DNA of 64,000 bases from Parasponia andersonii (GCA_002914805.1 JXTB01000124.1:774402-838401), one strand, 5' to 3'. Shown: positions 22,588-34,315, counted from the stretch's first letter. Translations and numbers: made by a program. Notes: generated by a model from the letters alone, not told the origin.

Positions 22588-25000
22588 TTGACTATATTTA
22601 GTGACTGACATGAAAATCAATATCTAACAACTTAGATTTTGTTTAGTTTTTTGTGCCACCGGACCGGTGTCGACCTGAACTTGAATTGGTCGAGTTATAT
22701 GTATCTAACTTAATTATTTTAGAGATTAGGAATTCAATGAAGAGGTCTGTTCATTAATTCGAAGCTCCATTGAGAAGTTAGTTTTTCCCAAGTGAGCGAT
22801 TAAGTGCATGGAATTGGTTCCCAATCCTTTGAAAGGTCGTCCAATTGGCGTTTTGAACATCCAATAGCATAGTATCGCTATTCTAATAAGGTAGGGATTT
22901 GGTTATCTCTCTTTTATGTTGTTTTTGAATAAAACTTATTTTTTGCAACATATGAGAACACGCATGATTTAGAACTTTTAAATATCTGTGATGGAATTGA
23001 ATGGTATGATTTATATATTAGATTATTCTGGGACTTTTTTAAGTTCAGGTTATTTTTAGATATGTTAAAATAGGGTCGTTATACTGCCTATTTTTTTTTT
23101 ATAAAATTATTAATTATTTTTTTAAAAAATAAAGCATCATTTGAACTTAAATTACTGCATGGCTACTTTTACACATCAGTTCAGAGCACACATGTCATAG
23201 GATCACATATGAGTCTTAGGTCAGTATCGTGGAGTTTTTACAGTATGGCATTGGGGTCACACCGATGGTATAGAGTTCATGAACCTAAGCGGGGTAATTC
23301 TTGTGATTACCTCTCTATTCGGCAAGTATAGGCAATGTGGTTGCCCCTTCAGATTTGGTAGGTATCACACGGGTGTCCCTTCCGGTTATGGGCTAAGTGC
23401 CAGGTAGGTTGTATGACACACGTAGTGCTAACAGCTTAGTTTCTATTGATGAGAGGTGATGAACTCATAGGTATGGGTGGATTTGTGTCATGTGTTTGTG
23501 AACTAGTTGATTTTTAGATATCATATATATTGTATATCTATATATAGGTATGTACATACAGACTATTGACTTTAGATAACATATTTTCATATATATATAT
23601 ATATATAATTGTATGCATATATATAGACTAGCTTTGGAAATAAATATGTATAAATATATATATATACTTCATGTTCCGTGATCATTTAATTTGGATATAC
23701 TGTGACTTGATTCTGTATTAAGTGTTTATGCTGATGATACTTTTTGCATAATATGCTTATTGATTGAGTGATTGGTTTGATATTTTGAGATATTATTTAA
23801 CTATAGTGATTACATATCTCTAGTTTCATCAAGTTGTATCATTGTGGTTCTTTAAATGAGACTTATTAACTTGTTGAGAGTTTGGTTGGGTTTTAAAATT
23901 GAGTCGTTGATTTTTGAACTTTTGAAATTTTTAAATTAATAATTAGCATTTTGAATGATGCAGACTTTGTATTTGACTAAGGTGACATATTTGTTTTCAA
24001 AGAAACTGTGGACATTTCAAACTTGAGCATTGATTGGGTGAAAGTAATATACTTTTTCAAAGGATGTATTGTTTTAAATTAAAATGCTTCCTTGAGACTA
24101 AACTTTACAAAACTATCCAATCAATTTGTGTACTAGTAAGACTTTGTTTTATGTTTAGAAGTGTTGATTTGAAAGATCTCTAGACCAAGTCGTTTATTTC
24201 AATAAATTTATATTCATAAATCAAACTTTTCAAGTATCTTATTTAATTTTTGGACTTAGTAGATTACTAAGTATTTTTCAATCTCTATTTAATACTTGTT
24301 TTGAGATTTAACAAATCTTTTCATAAGTATACTTGAAAAATGAATGGATATAAGTTATTTAAAGAAAAGTTTTGAATAAAAATATTTACAGGTTTGACTA
24401 CTCAGTAAACTTTGGTGTGGATTGAAAATGACTTTAAGGAAATATCTTTAGGTTCACGTGTATATTTGAAGATTTATACCTGTGATTTTCTCCATAATGT
24501 ATCGCTTGGAGAATAGGAATTGATATAACTGCTTGCGTTATAAAATCCTTGATGGGTAAAAACATTTATGTTGGAATTTTGATTTAAATTCTGTAAAGCT
24601 TATTGCTTGTGCTTAGTACATTTGATGGTTTGAATTATATGTTTTTTCTACGCTTTCTTTGATGTGATTTACCTTTTTGGTTAATGCATAGTCTCTTAGT
24701 ATTTATTGGATTGTTAAGTCATAATGATTCATGCTAGCTCGATTTCCTAAGGTATGAACAAAACTTGCATTGGAGTTATATAGGGCTTCTGTTAATTGAA
24801 TTCTTGGGCATTATGTGATTAGTGTTGATTAGTCTTCCTAGTATTGAGAAAACTAGAGAAAAGAATGAAACTTTGATTTTCCAATCAATGAATGGTATTG
24901 AGTTACATGCCTTAACTTTGTATTTGATGGATTTTGAGTTGTGCATGTTAATGTGTGATTTTCTTCTTGAAGGTTTAATTGTATCTTTATAATCCATGGA

Positions 25001-25086
<86 letters not shown>

Positions 25087-26587
25087 TAATTAGTTGATTA
25101 TGCCTAGTATAACTCTCTATGAACTCTTAATATTTATTTTAAAGGATTAACTCAGAATTGGTGTTTGTTTTACCTTTTCTGAGAAAGTGTTTGACGATGT
25201 TTCATGCTTAAATATTTCCTAAACTACCCTATTTCCAAAAAATAAATAAATAAATGAAGTGTGAACTTTCAAACTTTTTGAGAAACCTGTTTTCTATCTT
25301 TGAAAAATATTTTAAAATTTTATAAAGACATCCCATCATATTTAGTTACGATTTAGATTGAGGCACAAATATTTCGTTAGTTTTGAAAGGAAAAATCGAC
25401 CATGGTGATTTAAGTATAGCCTTATTTAGTATTTTACCAAGTGTGGATTTCATGATAAATGTCTATTTCGTTGGTTATGTATTCATGCATTCCTTGTTAG
25501 TTTTAATAAATGACTGTCATGTAAAACCTCTTCTTTATTTTAATGCTTGTAACTATTAGAGATTTTCATGATATGTGCATAGAACAGAAACTTTTTCTAA
25601 ATGCTGATGTTGAGTTGAATCTAATTCCCTTATTTGCTTTAAATTATATATAGCATGACTATTATTATATGACTAACGATAATTGGAATGTGATTACTTA
25701 TGGATTTTATCCTAAGAGTCATTGGACTCTACTTCTATATTGTAAAGGGGTACTCGAAGTTCAAATTTGGTATACTTTTGATCAAGGAGAAACCATATTG
25801 TGAACTAGTGTAGTATTCCTAGGCCTCAACACTTTTTACATTCAATGTTTTCAAAAATATTTTCGAAAATTATTTTCATTAAAATTGGAAAGAGGTTTCA
25901 TATGAGACATGCGTCACTTGAGTATGGTACAAGACAGCTTATCCATCACTAAAAAGGATTTTGAATGAGAAAACAGTTTTTCTACTAAGCTTTCAGGATC
26001 TCCCTTATTATTTTTCCTAATTTTCAGGTGGTTTAGACGAGTCATTTGTCTTATTGACTAGGTAAGTCACTTGGATTACGCTCGGGGTCCTATTCCTTTT
26101 TGGTTATTACTTTTTTTTGTCTCTCTTTTATCAGGTCTAATTGTTTAGCCAAGTGTGTCGTTCTTACTTAGTGAATATATGAGGATGTACTTACTATTAT
26201 TAGAAATTTTGGTATATAAATTGGACACAAAGGTTCCTAAGGAGCTTATTTTTAAAATTTAAAGTACTTAGAATCTTGACAACTTGTACATTAAATTTTA
26301 GATATTTGGATTTAAGATTTAAAATTCTATTGAATCAACACCGTAATTTTATTAAACAAGATTATTGTACAACTTATTTATGTTTTTCTTAAATTTTAAT
26401 TGGCGTATCTATTTTTATAAATTAAATTAAAGATAAACTCTTGTATATATATAATTTCAAATGATTCAGATATTAAAATGAAAAATCCAAGTACTTAGTT
26501 TTCTCTGAATTTTGTAAAATTCTTTATTTACATTAATTTACACTCAAAATAACCAAAAGTCATGGTCTTAAATTTTGGGTCGTGACA
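22112..26587 (+). mobile_element. Incomplete, rearranged LARD-family LTR element
   Basis: 22112 to about 23650 is homologous to the solo LTR at 27479-29693 (CT tract, GC-rich leader, a TTTGATATATA microsatellite, a CACCGGxxCGGTGT block, and a TTGCCCCTTC-type block). About 23700-25930 is homologous to the internal region of the complete element (about 36800-39190), for example around GTGAACTAGTGTAGTATT. About 26000-26587 is homologous to the LTR 3' end and closes with GGGTCGTGACA. It is therefore a fossil with an incomplete structure. No gag or pol frame is seen. It was inserted after the segmental duplication, because unit 2 lacks it. The left end is lost at the N. Confidence 0.75.
25004..25084 (+). 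repeat. (CT)n(TA)n compound microsatellite
   Basis: About 17 CT units followed by about 23 TA units within the internal part of the rearranged LTR element. Confidence 0.9.
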
Positions 26588-26602
26588 TGTATTTAGTTCA
26601 AA

Positions 26603-26643
<41 letters not shown>

Positions 26644-26647
<4 letters not shown>

Positions 26648-26890
26648 CCCAATATAATAGGTAATTTTTTGACCTATTCATAGGTATTTTTCTTCTTAGC
26701 CATTAGATCATGACCTAGATCTAATGACTATCATAATTTGAGTAGTTGAAAAAAGTCATAATAAATACATATTATTTAATATTTTTTTTCTCCACATTTT
26801 ACTATGAAAAGATGTACTTGACCAATTTTAATTGGATAAAATAATACCTATAGATAGGTTAAAAAATTACCTACATTTGATTGGTGCCCA
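26644..26890. mobile_element. MITE, 247 bp, inserted in a (TA)n tract
   Basis: Terminal inverted repeats of about 48 bp: the left end TGTTCCCAATATAATAGG and AATTTTTTGACCTAT face an inverted right end TGGGCACCAATC and AATTTTTTAACCTAT. Flanks are TA repeats on both sides, so the target duplication (probably TA) cannot be delimited. A shorter related copy lies at about 30353-30543. Confidence 0.8.
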
Positions 26891-27028
26891 TATATATATA
26901 TTAAAAAGGAAAAAATTCATATATAAATAAAAACAAGTGTATGTAACACATATATATAGTTATGAGCATGCTTATACGCTATTTATAATAAGAATGAAAA
27001 GAAACAGAATAAAAAGTGAGAAACTATG

Positions 27029-28115
27029 GTAACATTTGGTAGCACTTTTGCTTTTTGTTTTTTTAAACACAAAAATAAATAGTACTTTTTCTTTTTTTTT
27101 TTATAAGATTTTCAAAAACAAAAATGTGTTTGATAACTAATATTTTTTGTTTCGATTTTTAAAATAAAATATGAAAATAAGTTTAGTAACTAGTACTTTT
27201 TATTTTAAAAGTGAAAATCAAAAGAAAGAGTAATAAGGGACAACATGAAGAGAAAATAAGGAGAGAAGAAAATGGTTTTTATCTAAATCAATTTCAGAAG
27301 TGGTAGTTTTCGAAAAAAAAACATTTTCATAGTTATATTTTTAAAATACCACTTTTAAAATTTTTACTTTGAAAAATACTATTATTAAAAATATTTAGAA
27401 AATATCACTTTTACAAGAAACTAGAGAGACAGTGATGGGAAAAAAAAGTTGAGAAAAATAGTGATGTGAGTCTAAATATGTAAAAATCTGGATTTTGGGA
27501 GGATAATTTGGACATTTTACCAATTTTTCAGATATAATAATGGGAGGATTAATTTGCAAAAGTTTTGTGCAGAAGGACTAAATTGTAATTTTTGGGAGAC
27601 ATAATTGATAGAGATTTGAAAATTTGGGGACTTATGTGCAATTTTTTAAAAAATTTTACTGCCTCATAAAACAGAGCCATGTGCCCTGTCCTCTCTCTCT
27701 CTCTCTCTCTCTCGCCCTCTGCTCACTCTCAGCCGACCACCGAAGGAGGCGCTGTCACCGCTTCTCGCCGTCGCCCAGCTGCGGAATCGCCGACGGAGCT
27801 CGTCAGCACCGCACCTAAGCTGACGCCGGCCAGCTGCAGCCACCTGGGAGCTTGTCATCGTCGGAGACAAAGAAGTGGCCATTTGAGAATTTTCGTCACC
27901 GACGATAATTCCGGCCACCGTACGACCTCAAACCGGACTCGTTGGAATCGTCTCATCGAGAGGAAGCTCAAGGTATATATATCTTAACCTCATACTGTCC
28001 AAATCAAAAGTTGCCATTTTTGGAATGTTTTGAGTTTAAGTTTGACTTTTTGATCCGGTTGTTGGATTGTGTTTTTGTTGTCATTTTTGGATTGTACTCG
28101 GAAAATGGGGAAGTT

Positions 28116-28161
<46 letters not shown>

Positions 28162-29880
28162 TGTCTATGTTTGGTGACCGACATGGAAATCAAAATCAGA
28201 CGGCTAAGATTTGCTTCGATATGCGTGCCACCGGCTCGGTGTGGGCCCGGACTTGAATTAGATAAGTTATATGTCTAACCTAGTTATTTTGGGTACTAGG
28301 AACTCAATGAAGAAGTCCGTTTATGGAATTGAAGCTCCATTGAGAAATTAGTTTTTTGTAAGAGGACGATCGAGGGCTTGGAATTGGTTTCCGACCCTCT
28401 GGACGATCGTCGACGACGCCTTGAGGATTCAATAGTGTGGTATTACTATTCGAGTAAGGTAGAGACTTAATTACCTCTGTTTTATATCGTTTTCGAATAA
28501 AACTTATTTTCTGCAACATATAAGAACAAATGTGATTTTTGGTTTTCTTGAACATATGTGATGGGAATTGATTGTATGATGTATACATATTGTATTGCTC
28601 TGGAAATTTTCTGAGTACAAGTTATTTTGGGTATATTAAAAATATGGTTATTATGCTACCTATTTTCCTATAAAACCTAGTATGTTGATTTTATTGAAAA
28701 ATCTGAGCATGATTATTTTCACACTTCAGTTCTGTATTGCACATTTCATAGGATCATACATGAGCAACGTGTTAGTATCGTGGGTTTACAGTGTGGCACT
28801 GCGTGTCCCACCGTCAGTGTAGAGTCTGTGAACTAGCGTGTGATTTTGTTACTTCTGATTACCTCCCCATTTGGCAGGCGTAGGCAATTCGGTTGCCCCT
28901 TCAAGTTTGGTAGGCGATACACGGGTATCCCCTCCAGGTATGGGCTTAGGTGTCAAGCAGACTGTTAGGTATACTTAGTACCATCATCCTGCGTTTCCAC
29001 AAATGAGAGGATGAGAGCTTATGGGTATGGGTTGATTTATGTCATGTGCATATGAATTGAATGATTTTAATTACACTGCTTTATATATATATATATATAT
29101 ATATATGGATTTCCAGTTTAGATTATATATATATATATATGTATGTTTTGGACTAAGCTAACTATGCAGGAATTCTCCATCACTAAAATATTTTTGACCG
29201 AGGTAATTATTTTTCCTACTGGACATTTTATGCTCACCCCCCTACCTTCTTTCTCAGGTTGTGTCCAGTACGACCTTGGTGATCAAGAGGAGTAAGAGTT
29301 CATCTTGACTGTAGTTTGTTATCTTGGTAATACTTGGAGTGTGATGTCATGGTATTTGGATTGTTTGGGTTTTGTATTAGTATTGAACCAAGATTATTGC
29401 TTTTTATTTTGTCTGTGAACTTATGTATGCCATTCTGGGTATTGAGTTTCGTTGTGGATGATGGTGATCTTTAAACTTATATTTGATTTCACGTTTTTAA
29501 ATTATTATTTGGTCTATGTTTAATGGTGTATATGAACTGTGGGAGAGGTTTACGGGATGAAATTCTAAATATTTTATTAAAATGGACTATTTATCAAACT
29601 AAAACTTTTTTTACACTTTTCAAATAAATCAAGAAATTTTCTACCTTTGTGAAATTCCTCTTCTGCCACTGGCCCGAATTTTGGGTCGTAACAAGATATA
29701 TTTGAATTTTGATAATAGCCTTTCTGAAAAATTGTTTCAAAAAATTTTGAAAGTAAGAAATTTTGTTTTCAAATTAAAGAAATTGAAAAATAAATGTAGT
29801 TTACCAAACATACTTTTGAAAAAAATTTCCACTTTTTTGATTAAAAAAATATTTAAATAAGCATTGCCAAACATGCTACT
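27029..29880. mobile_element. hAT-like MITE split by a solo LTR
   Basis: The left end GGTAACATTTGGTAGCAC and the inverted right end AGTAGCATGTTTGGCAATG match well, the form common in plant hAT-type MITEs. Outside the solo LTR the element is about 640 bp of AT-rich, non-coding DNA. Unit 2 lacks it at the equivalent point (about 33000). A clean 8-bp duplication is not visible. Confidence 0.6.
27479..29693 (+). mobile_element. Solo LTR of the LARD family, 2.2 kb
   Basis: Begins TGTAAAAATC and ends GGGTCGTAACA, flanked by AAATA (27474-27478) and AGATA (29694-29698), a 5-bp target duplication with one mismatch. It shares the family layout with the LTRs of the 34316-42421 element: a CT tract, a GC-rich leader (27715-27965), the TTTGATATATA microsatellite, and the terminal GTCGTxACA. 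Solo LTRs arise by recombination between the two LTRs of one element. The GC-rich leader gives short open frames on both strands that are not taken as genes. Confidence 0.85.
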
Positions 29881-29918
29881 TAAGAAAGAAAACAAAAAAT
29901 AAAAAAGAGAGAAATGCA

Positions 29919-30095
29919 GGAACCGTTTGGGCGAAGTACTTTGATGTCGTCGACGCTGCAATTCGTTTCGGAGAATATAAAATGAGCAGTATTGGCAGAG
30001 AAAAGGGTATCTACAACCTTAACAACTACTTATAGGTGAAGGCAAGGTAGTGGTTACTCCTTTGAAGAAACCAACATACTATGAAGCTCAGCTCA
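29919..30095 (+). pseudogene. ALDH2B exon 11 fragment
   Basis: Copy of the 3' two-thirds of ALDH2B exon 11, from the GGAACCGTTTGGG of [10 protein letters not shown] to just past the stop. About 13 percent of positions differ by eye. A CAG codon has become TAG (NNYL-stop), and an indel shifts the frame in the final segment. It lacks the rest of the gene, so it is a by-product of the tandem duplication and not a retrocopy. The 3' UTR homology continues beyond it. Confidence 0.92.
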
Positions 30096-30148
30096 ACCAG
30101 TCTTGCGTGACTTGACATCTTCTGGTTTGTATAATGAGAATATATAAT

Positions 30149-30345
30149 GGGAAGTATTACAATAGTAAAATTTTTTATTCATTATCAATAAGTACATCAA
30201 TTTTTGTCATTCATTTCAATCTAATAGTTTCAACCATAAATGCTATTATTTAATTTAATTGAAACTTTTCTAATAAAATTAATTTAAAATTGATATACCT
30301 ATCAATAGTGAATAGTAAAAATATCTATTGTACTGGCTCTTGTAA
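30149..30345. mobile_element. MITE, about 200 bp
   Basis: Inverted ends built around GTATTACAATAGTAAAA and, from the other end, CAGTACAATAG with ATCAATTTT. The two arms pair over about 50 bp. It sits in the TA-rich tract that corresponds to the ALDH 3' microsatellite. No target duplication beyond TA can be delimited. Confidence 0.6.
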
Positions 30346-30352
30346 TATATTT

Positions 30353-30543
30353 AGGTTCTAAATCTAGTAGGTTTTTTTTTTATTTATCCATAGATATTGT
30401 TTTATGACTATAATTTGAGTAGCTAGAAAACATAAGAAAAATATTATTTAATGTTTTTATCTCTCATTTTTTTACCATAAAAAAACGGACATGACCAATT
30501 TTAAGATAGATTAAAAATGAAATACTTACTAAATTAGTGCCCA
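30353..30543. mobile_element. MITE, shorter copy of the 26644-26890 family
   Basis: Shares GACTATAATTTGAGTAG, ATTATTTAAT and GACCAATTTTAA blocks in order with 26644-26890 and ends in GTGCCCATATA as that one does. The left end (GGTTCTAAATCTAGTAGG) is more diverged. Confidence 0.65.
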
Positions 30544-32211
30544 TATAATATATATGTACATTTTTGTTTATCCCCAAGCAAATAAGTACTTGAGCCATTT
30601 GCTTTGATGACAAGAACATTGTTTGGTTTCAGTTGAGATTTCAGCAAAGGTTTATGGTTATGTCTTGAATTCTAGTTATGCCAATCTTCTTGCTATGTCT
30701 AGTACCAAACAGTTACAGCACTATAAGGCAAAGATGAGGAAGCAAAACATGATTTTTGCTATAATTCTTCTAATACTTTGAATAAACCTTGCATTTAATT
30801 TTAGCAAAAAAATTCTTGAATTGCCGATTATATCAAAAACTTTATTTAATTATAAAATCCAATCAAATTAGGTCCGAATCAACGATTTAATAAAAAATAG
30901 GATGCGAAATGAGTCAAGTGAATCTATTTGCACATTTGCTCTTTGCCTGTATGTCTATGTTAGACTATTCTAGTTGCTAAGAATCAAAATTTGGAAACAA
31001 AGGGATATTATTCTATATTAAGGAAGTTGGCTTCTTTTTGTTGAATATATTAAAGTAAATAAAAAATAATTCAAAAATATAAATCAGCTAAGATTAGCTA
31101 TATTATGATTTCGAATCTTTATATATATTTATTTCATTCAACTAAAAGATGAAAAATTATTGATATAGAATAAAGTCATTTAGTCCCAAATCAAGTTGTG
31201 GTGTTTGATAAAGATAATAACTTCAGACCAAAAGAATAAAATACTACATACAATAAGGCCATATGGGTTATGCAAAAAAATCAGAACTGAAAAAAGCAAC
31301 CTCATGAATTAAATTTCGTTGCAAGAACAACAAAATCCAGTTCTCAACTAAGAATGAGAGAAATTAAACAATAGATGACTGAAGAAAAATAACAATGAAC
31401 AATTTTTACAACCCACGGGACCCAACTAAAGAGTATATTATACATATTCCAATTACACACTACTCAAACAAAGAAGGAAACCAGTTCCACCTAAAAATAC
31501 CCAAACTGTGTAGTAAAACCAGTAAAACATAATGCTATACCAAAAATCAGATCAATCCAACAACTTATATCAACCTACAGAAAATTTACGTGTAAGAGAC
31601 TAATTTTAACACGAGAGCAGTCTGATTAAGCAAATATGCATATTTGAACGACATTCGATTATTTTTTATTTTATTTTATTAAGAATTAGGACTTTTTAAA
31701 AGAATTTTACGCCCTATAAATTCTAGACCGATTAAGTAGCTCAATTGGTGGATGCGTTCAGTTCAACTGTGTATTCTATTTTGCCTTGACCATCATCTTT
31801 CGTTTAATAATGCGTGTTGTTGCTTAATAATAGGTGCGCTAGCTTTTACAAAGTAAGAGAGAGGAGATAATTTTCCTCTTTTTTTTTCCTCCTTTTTCGA
31901 GGGGGAAAGAGAGGTAGATAATTGTAAGTACATGAAAAATTCAAATTTTTATAATTAGTAGAATTGAGACAACCGCTCACACACCCTACCTATTACAAAA
32001 CAAAATAGATGTTAAAGGCGTACGATTTGTTTTTTTTTTTTTTTCTTTGATATATATAGTACATTTGCATATATAATGCGAAAAAACAACAAATTAAGAG
32101 ACAAAATAATTGATATTATAAAGGCTCTCGACTCCATGCATCAGTACTTATTCAACGAGCGGTGACAGCAAAAGAATTAATAGGTCTCTTGTGTCTCAAG
32201 ATATTGATGAA

Positions 32212-32358
32212 TCATGGTACGACACGATTATTGCTTTGAATGACCGTAACAACAATTGCCTGCAAAAGCTTCCTGGCATCAGCGGCGCAAACCATGGAAG
32301 CAACGAAAACAATAATAAAGAAAAGAAGCAGAATTTTTTTAGAAATATTGGTATTCAT
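32212..32358 (-). CDS. Small secreted peptide, 48 aa, unit 2 copy
   Basis: Minus-strand frame from ATG at 32358 to TGA at 32212. Residues 1 to about 25 form a typical signal peptide: MNTNISKK, a hydrophobic core LLLFFIIVFVASMV, then C-A-A-D-A before RKLLQ. The predicted mature part is only about 21-23 residues, has no cysteine, and begins ARKLLQAIVV. The unit 1 copy aligns throughout with in-frame indels only, shares the start, the stop context CCATGATTCAT and the TATA box 55 bp upstream, and is otherwise about as diverged as flanking DNA. I do not recognise the family; size and signal peptide are compatible with a plant signalling or defence peptide. It lies tail-to-tail with ALDH2B. Whether it is expressed is unknown. 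Confidence 0.55.
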   Translation of the reverse strand: MNTNISKKILLLFFIIVFVASMVCAADARKLLQAIVVTVIQSNNRVVP

Positions 32359-32412
32359 CTTTGATGGGAATGATGAAACAAGTTGTTAAGTCATCACCCT
32401 CGGATGCATGGG

Positions 32413-32421
32413 GTTTATATA
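32413..32421 (-). promoter_or_regulatory. TATA box of the small peptide gene
   Basis: TATATAAAC on the minus strand, 55 bp before the ATG, followed by CCCATGCATCC with an RY-type CATGCA element. The same arrangement occurs in unit 1 (21907-21915). Confidence 0.6.
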
Positions 32422-32450
32422 GGGTTTTTTATTTTTATTTTATGCTGGAG

Positions 32451-32690
32451 GGCAAAGAAAGTGTATCCGAGTTAGGAAGGTTAATTATAAACTAATCGTG
32501 TTTCTATAGAGAGACGTGAAATGAACTGGGGTTGAAGTTGAGATTATTTAACGTAACGGGTGGCAAAGAAAGTTATTCAGGGTAGCTAGATTAACAATAA
32601 ATTAATTGCGTTAATTTTTTTTATGTAGTCTATATAGAAAGACGTGACATGAACTAAGTTTGAAGTGGAGATTATTCAATAAAGTACATG
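32451..32690. repeat. Imperfect tandem duplication of about 110 bp upstream of the peptide gene
   Basis: Blocks starting GGCAAAGAAAGT at 32451 and 32562 both run through TCTATA-AGA-AGACGTGA and GAGATTATT. Unit 1 has one block only (about 21958-22085). So the promoter region of the unit 2 gene was duplicated after the units separated. Confidence 0.75.
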
Positions 32691-33044
32691 ATTGATTAAC
32701 GTTGTCCTTGTCAACTACATTTGAAAATGAATATTTCTTTTGTTTTTAGTAATCTTGAAATTTAAATTATTAACTCGGCCTCCACCATTAATTAGAGGTG
32801 AAATTTAAATTTAAATTTAATATATATATATATATATATATATTAAAAAGGGAAAATTTAATATATATATATATATAATAAATAGAAAAAGTGTGTACTT
32901 AGTATGTAACACATATACGTTGTTATGAGCACACTTATACGTTAATTATAATAAGAAAGAAAACAAACATAACAAAAAAGTGAGAAACTATAATAAGAAA
33001 TAAAACAAAAACAATTAAAAAAATTTAGAGAGAAACGCAGGAAC

Positions 33045-33850
33045 TCTCTCTCCCTCCTTTTTTTTTGCATTAAAAAAATTTATATGGTTAAAATTATACT
33101 TTATTTTTATTTTTATTTCCTAGAATTATCTAGAACTTGAAAATGAATAAGTGACTTTTCAAAATATTACTAAATTTGAAATTAAGTTGTCATGTTCAAA
33201 TACTACTAAATCCAACTGATATGAATGAAAAAACACAATAATTTGAATTGACTTATATTCGAGTATGTTATTATTTGAATTGACTTACTAGGTAGGTTTT
33301 GATGTTATTATTGTTTCAATGAAAATTGTTTTTTTTTTTCTCTTTATGTTATAATTAGTTTGGGGAAAAATAGTATTAAATAAAAAAACTTGTACGTTGA
33401 CTATGTATAAAGATAATTAAAAATAAATTGTAGAAAGAGAAAGAGAGAGCAACGTAAAACACATATTCCTTTTTTTCCCTTATTTAGTTTAATCTTTTTA
33501 AAGCGTACAAATTATATTTTTCATTTTACGCTAAGTCTTAAATGATCAATAATTTGAAATGAATAAGCAACATTTTAATGTCACTAAATGTAGAATTTAT
33601 TGATGTTTTAAAAATGATACTAAATCTAAATTTAGTAGCATTTCAAAAATACTACTAAATAAGAATATTAATGACATTTGAAAAATATCATTTATGATAA
33701 ATTTTAGTGACATACTAATGATATTTGAAAAATGCAAGTAAAGATAAAATTTAATTACATTTTTAAGTAAATGACAGTAAAAAATTATTATAGTGATTTT
33801 TTTTTAATATCACTAAATGAAGTGTCGTTGATCCATATTTTTCTTGTAGT
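33045..33850. other. AT-rich spacer ending in a one-sided CACTA-like terminus
   Basis: Degenerate repeats of the type TTTAGT-ACATTTGAAAAAT-CTACTAAAT fill about 33130-33830, and the block ends at about 33850 with ATTTTTCTTGTAGTTT, close to the inverted CACTACAAGAAAAAT terminus of CACTA elements. No left terminus was found. Probably a fragment. Confidence 0.4.
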
Positions 33851-33917
33851 TTGGTGCACGTTCTGACATGTCTTTTTGGTTATATTATTACAGTTACTTA
33901 CCAAACGCTAGCAGTGG

Positions 33918-34315
33918 TAGGGCCGGCCCACACTTCTAAATTTATATGTGTGAATAGTAAGAATCTAAGGTTACTATTCAATAAATTTATGTAAAATCTA
34001 ATGTTACCTATAGCTTACCAGATTATTTAGGCTACTAGTTTACCCAGGGTAATGGATTATCTTCTTACCAGGAAATAAAAGTTATTAAGTCACCCGGTGA
34101 AAAATAACATAAAATCTCCTAGTAGATAACTAAGTTGAGGTGTTACTGATAATCTAAAGTCATCCGAGAAAACAATTAACCTGGTAACCAAATGAATTAC
34201 TAGGGTTACTAGGTTATATTTATACATTTATACATGTTACTAAATTACTAAGTAACCTACTTGGTTACTTGAGATACCAAGTTACTTTTGTACGGGTGAA
34301 CATACAATCTGCAAC
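33918..34315. other. Spacer with degenerate GGTTACT words
   Basis: Starts with TAGGGCCGGCCCA, a form seen at hAT ends, and contains some twenty GTTACT/GGTAAC/AGTAACC words on both strands up to the left flank of the LARD element. No matching right end was found beyond 42421, so I leave the element type open. Confidence 0.35.

Larger units (their letters stand above)
12077..29918 (+). repeat. Tandem segmental duplication, unit 1 (expanded by insertions)
   Basis: Matches unit 2 (29919-33044) in a collinear series of blocks: 12077-12290 with 29919-30140, 12370-13100 with 30555-31275, 13627-13838 with 31274-31469, 19696-19976 with 31470-31690, 21204-22095 with about 31715-32697, 26880-27027 with about 32830-33000, 29881-29918 with about 33003-33040. 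The gaps between blocks are transposons listed separately, except 13100-13626, which is about 525 bp present only here and not assigned. Similarity in the blocks is roughly 85-88 percent by eye. The unit starts inside ALDH exon 11. Confidence 0.9.
29919..33044 (+). repeat. Tandem segmental duplication, unit 2 (compact copy)
   Basis: Starts in a copy of ALDH exon 11 and ends at GCAGGAAC (33037-33044). The same five bases GGAAC occur at 12077-12081 (exon 11), at the unit 1/unit 2 junction (29919-29923) and at the unit 2 end (33040-33044). The breakpoint therefore shows 5-bp microhomology. It lacks the MULE, hAT, LARD and solo LTR of unit 1 but carries two MITEs of its own at about 30149-30543. 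Confidence 0.9.

Noticed and set aside
27664-27987. Overlapping 84- and 102-codon frames on both strands
   Set aside because: They fall in the GC-rich leader of a solo LTR and start in a CT microsatellite. Homologous leaders in the other LTRs do not keep the frames.
31722-31765. Possible tRNA gene (GTAGCTCAATTGGTGGATGCG)
   Set aside because: Only an A-box-like half is present. No acceptor stem or B box could be folded.
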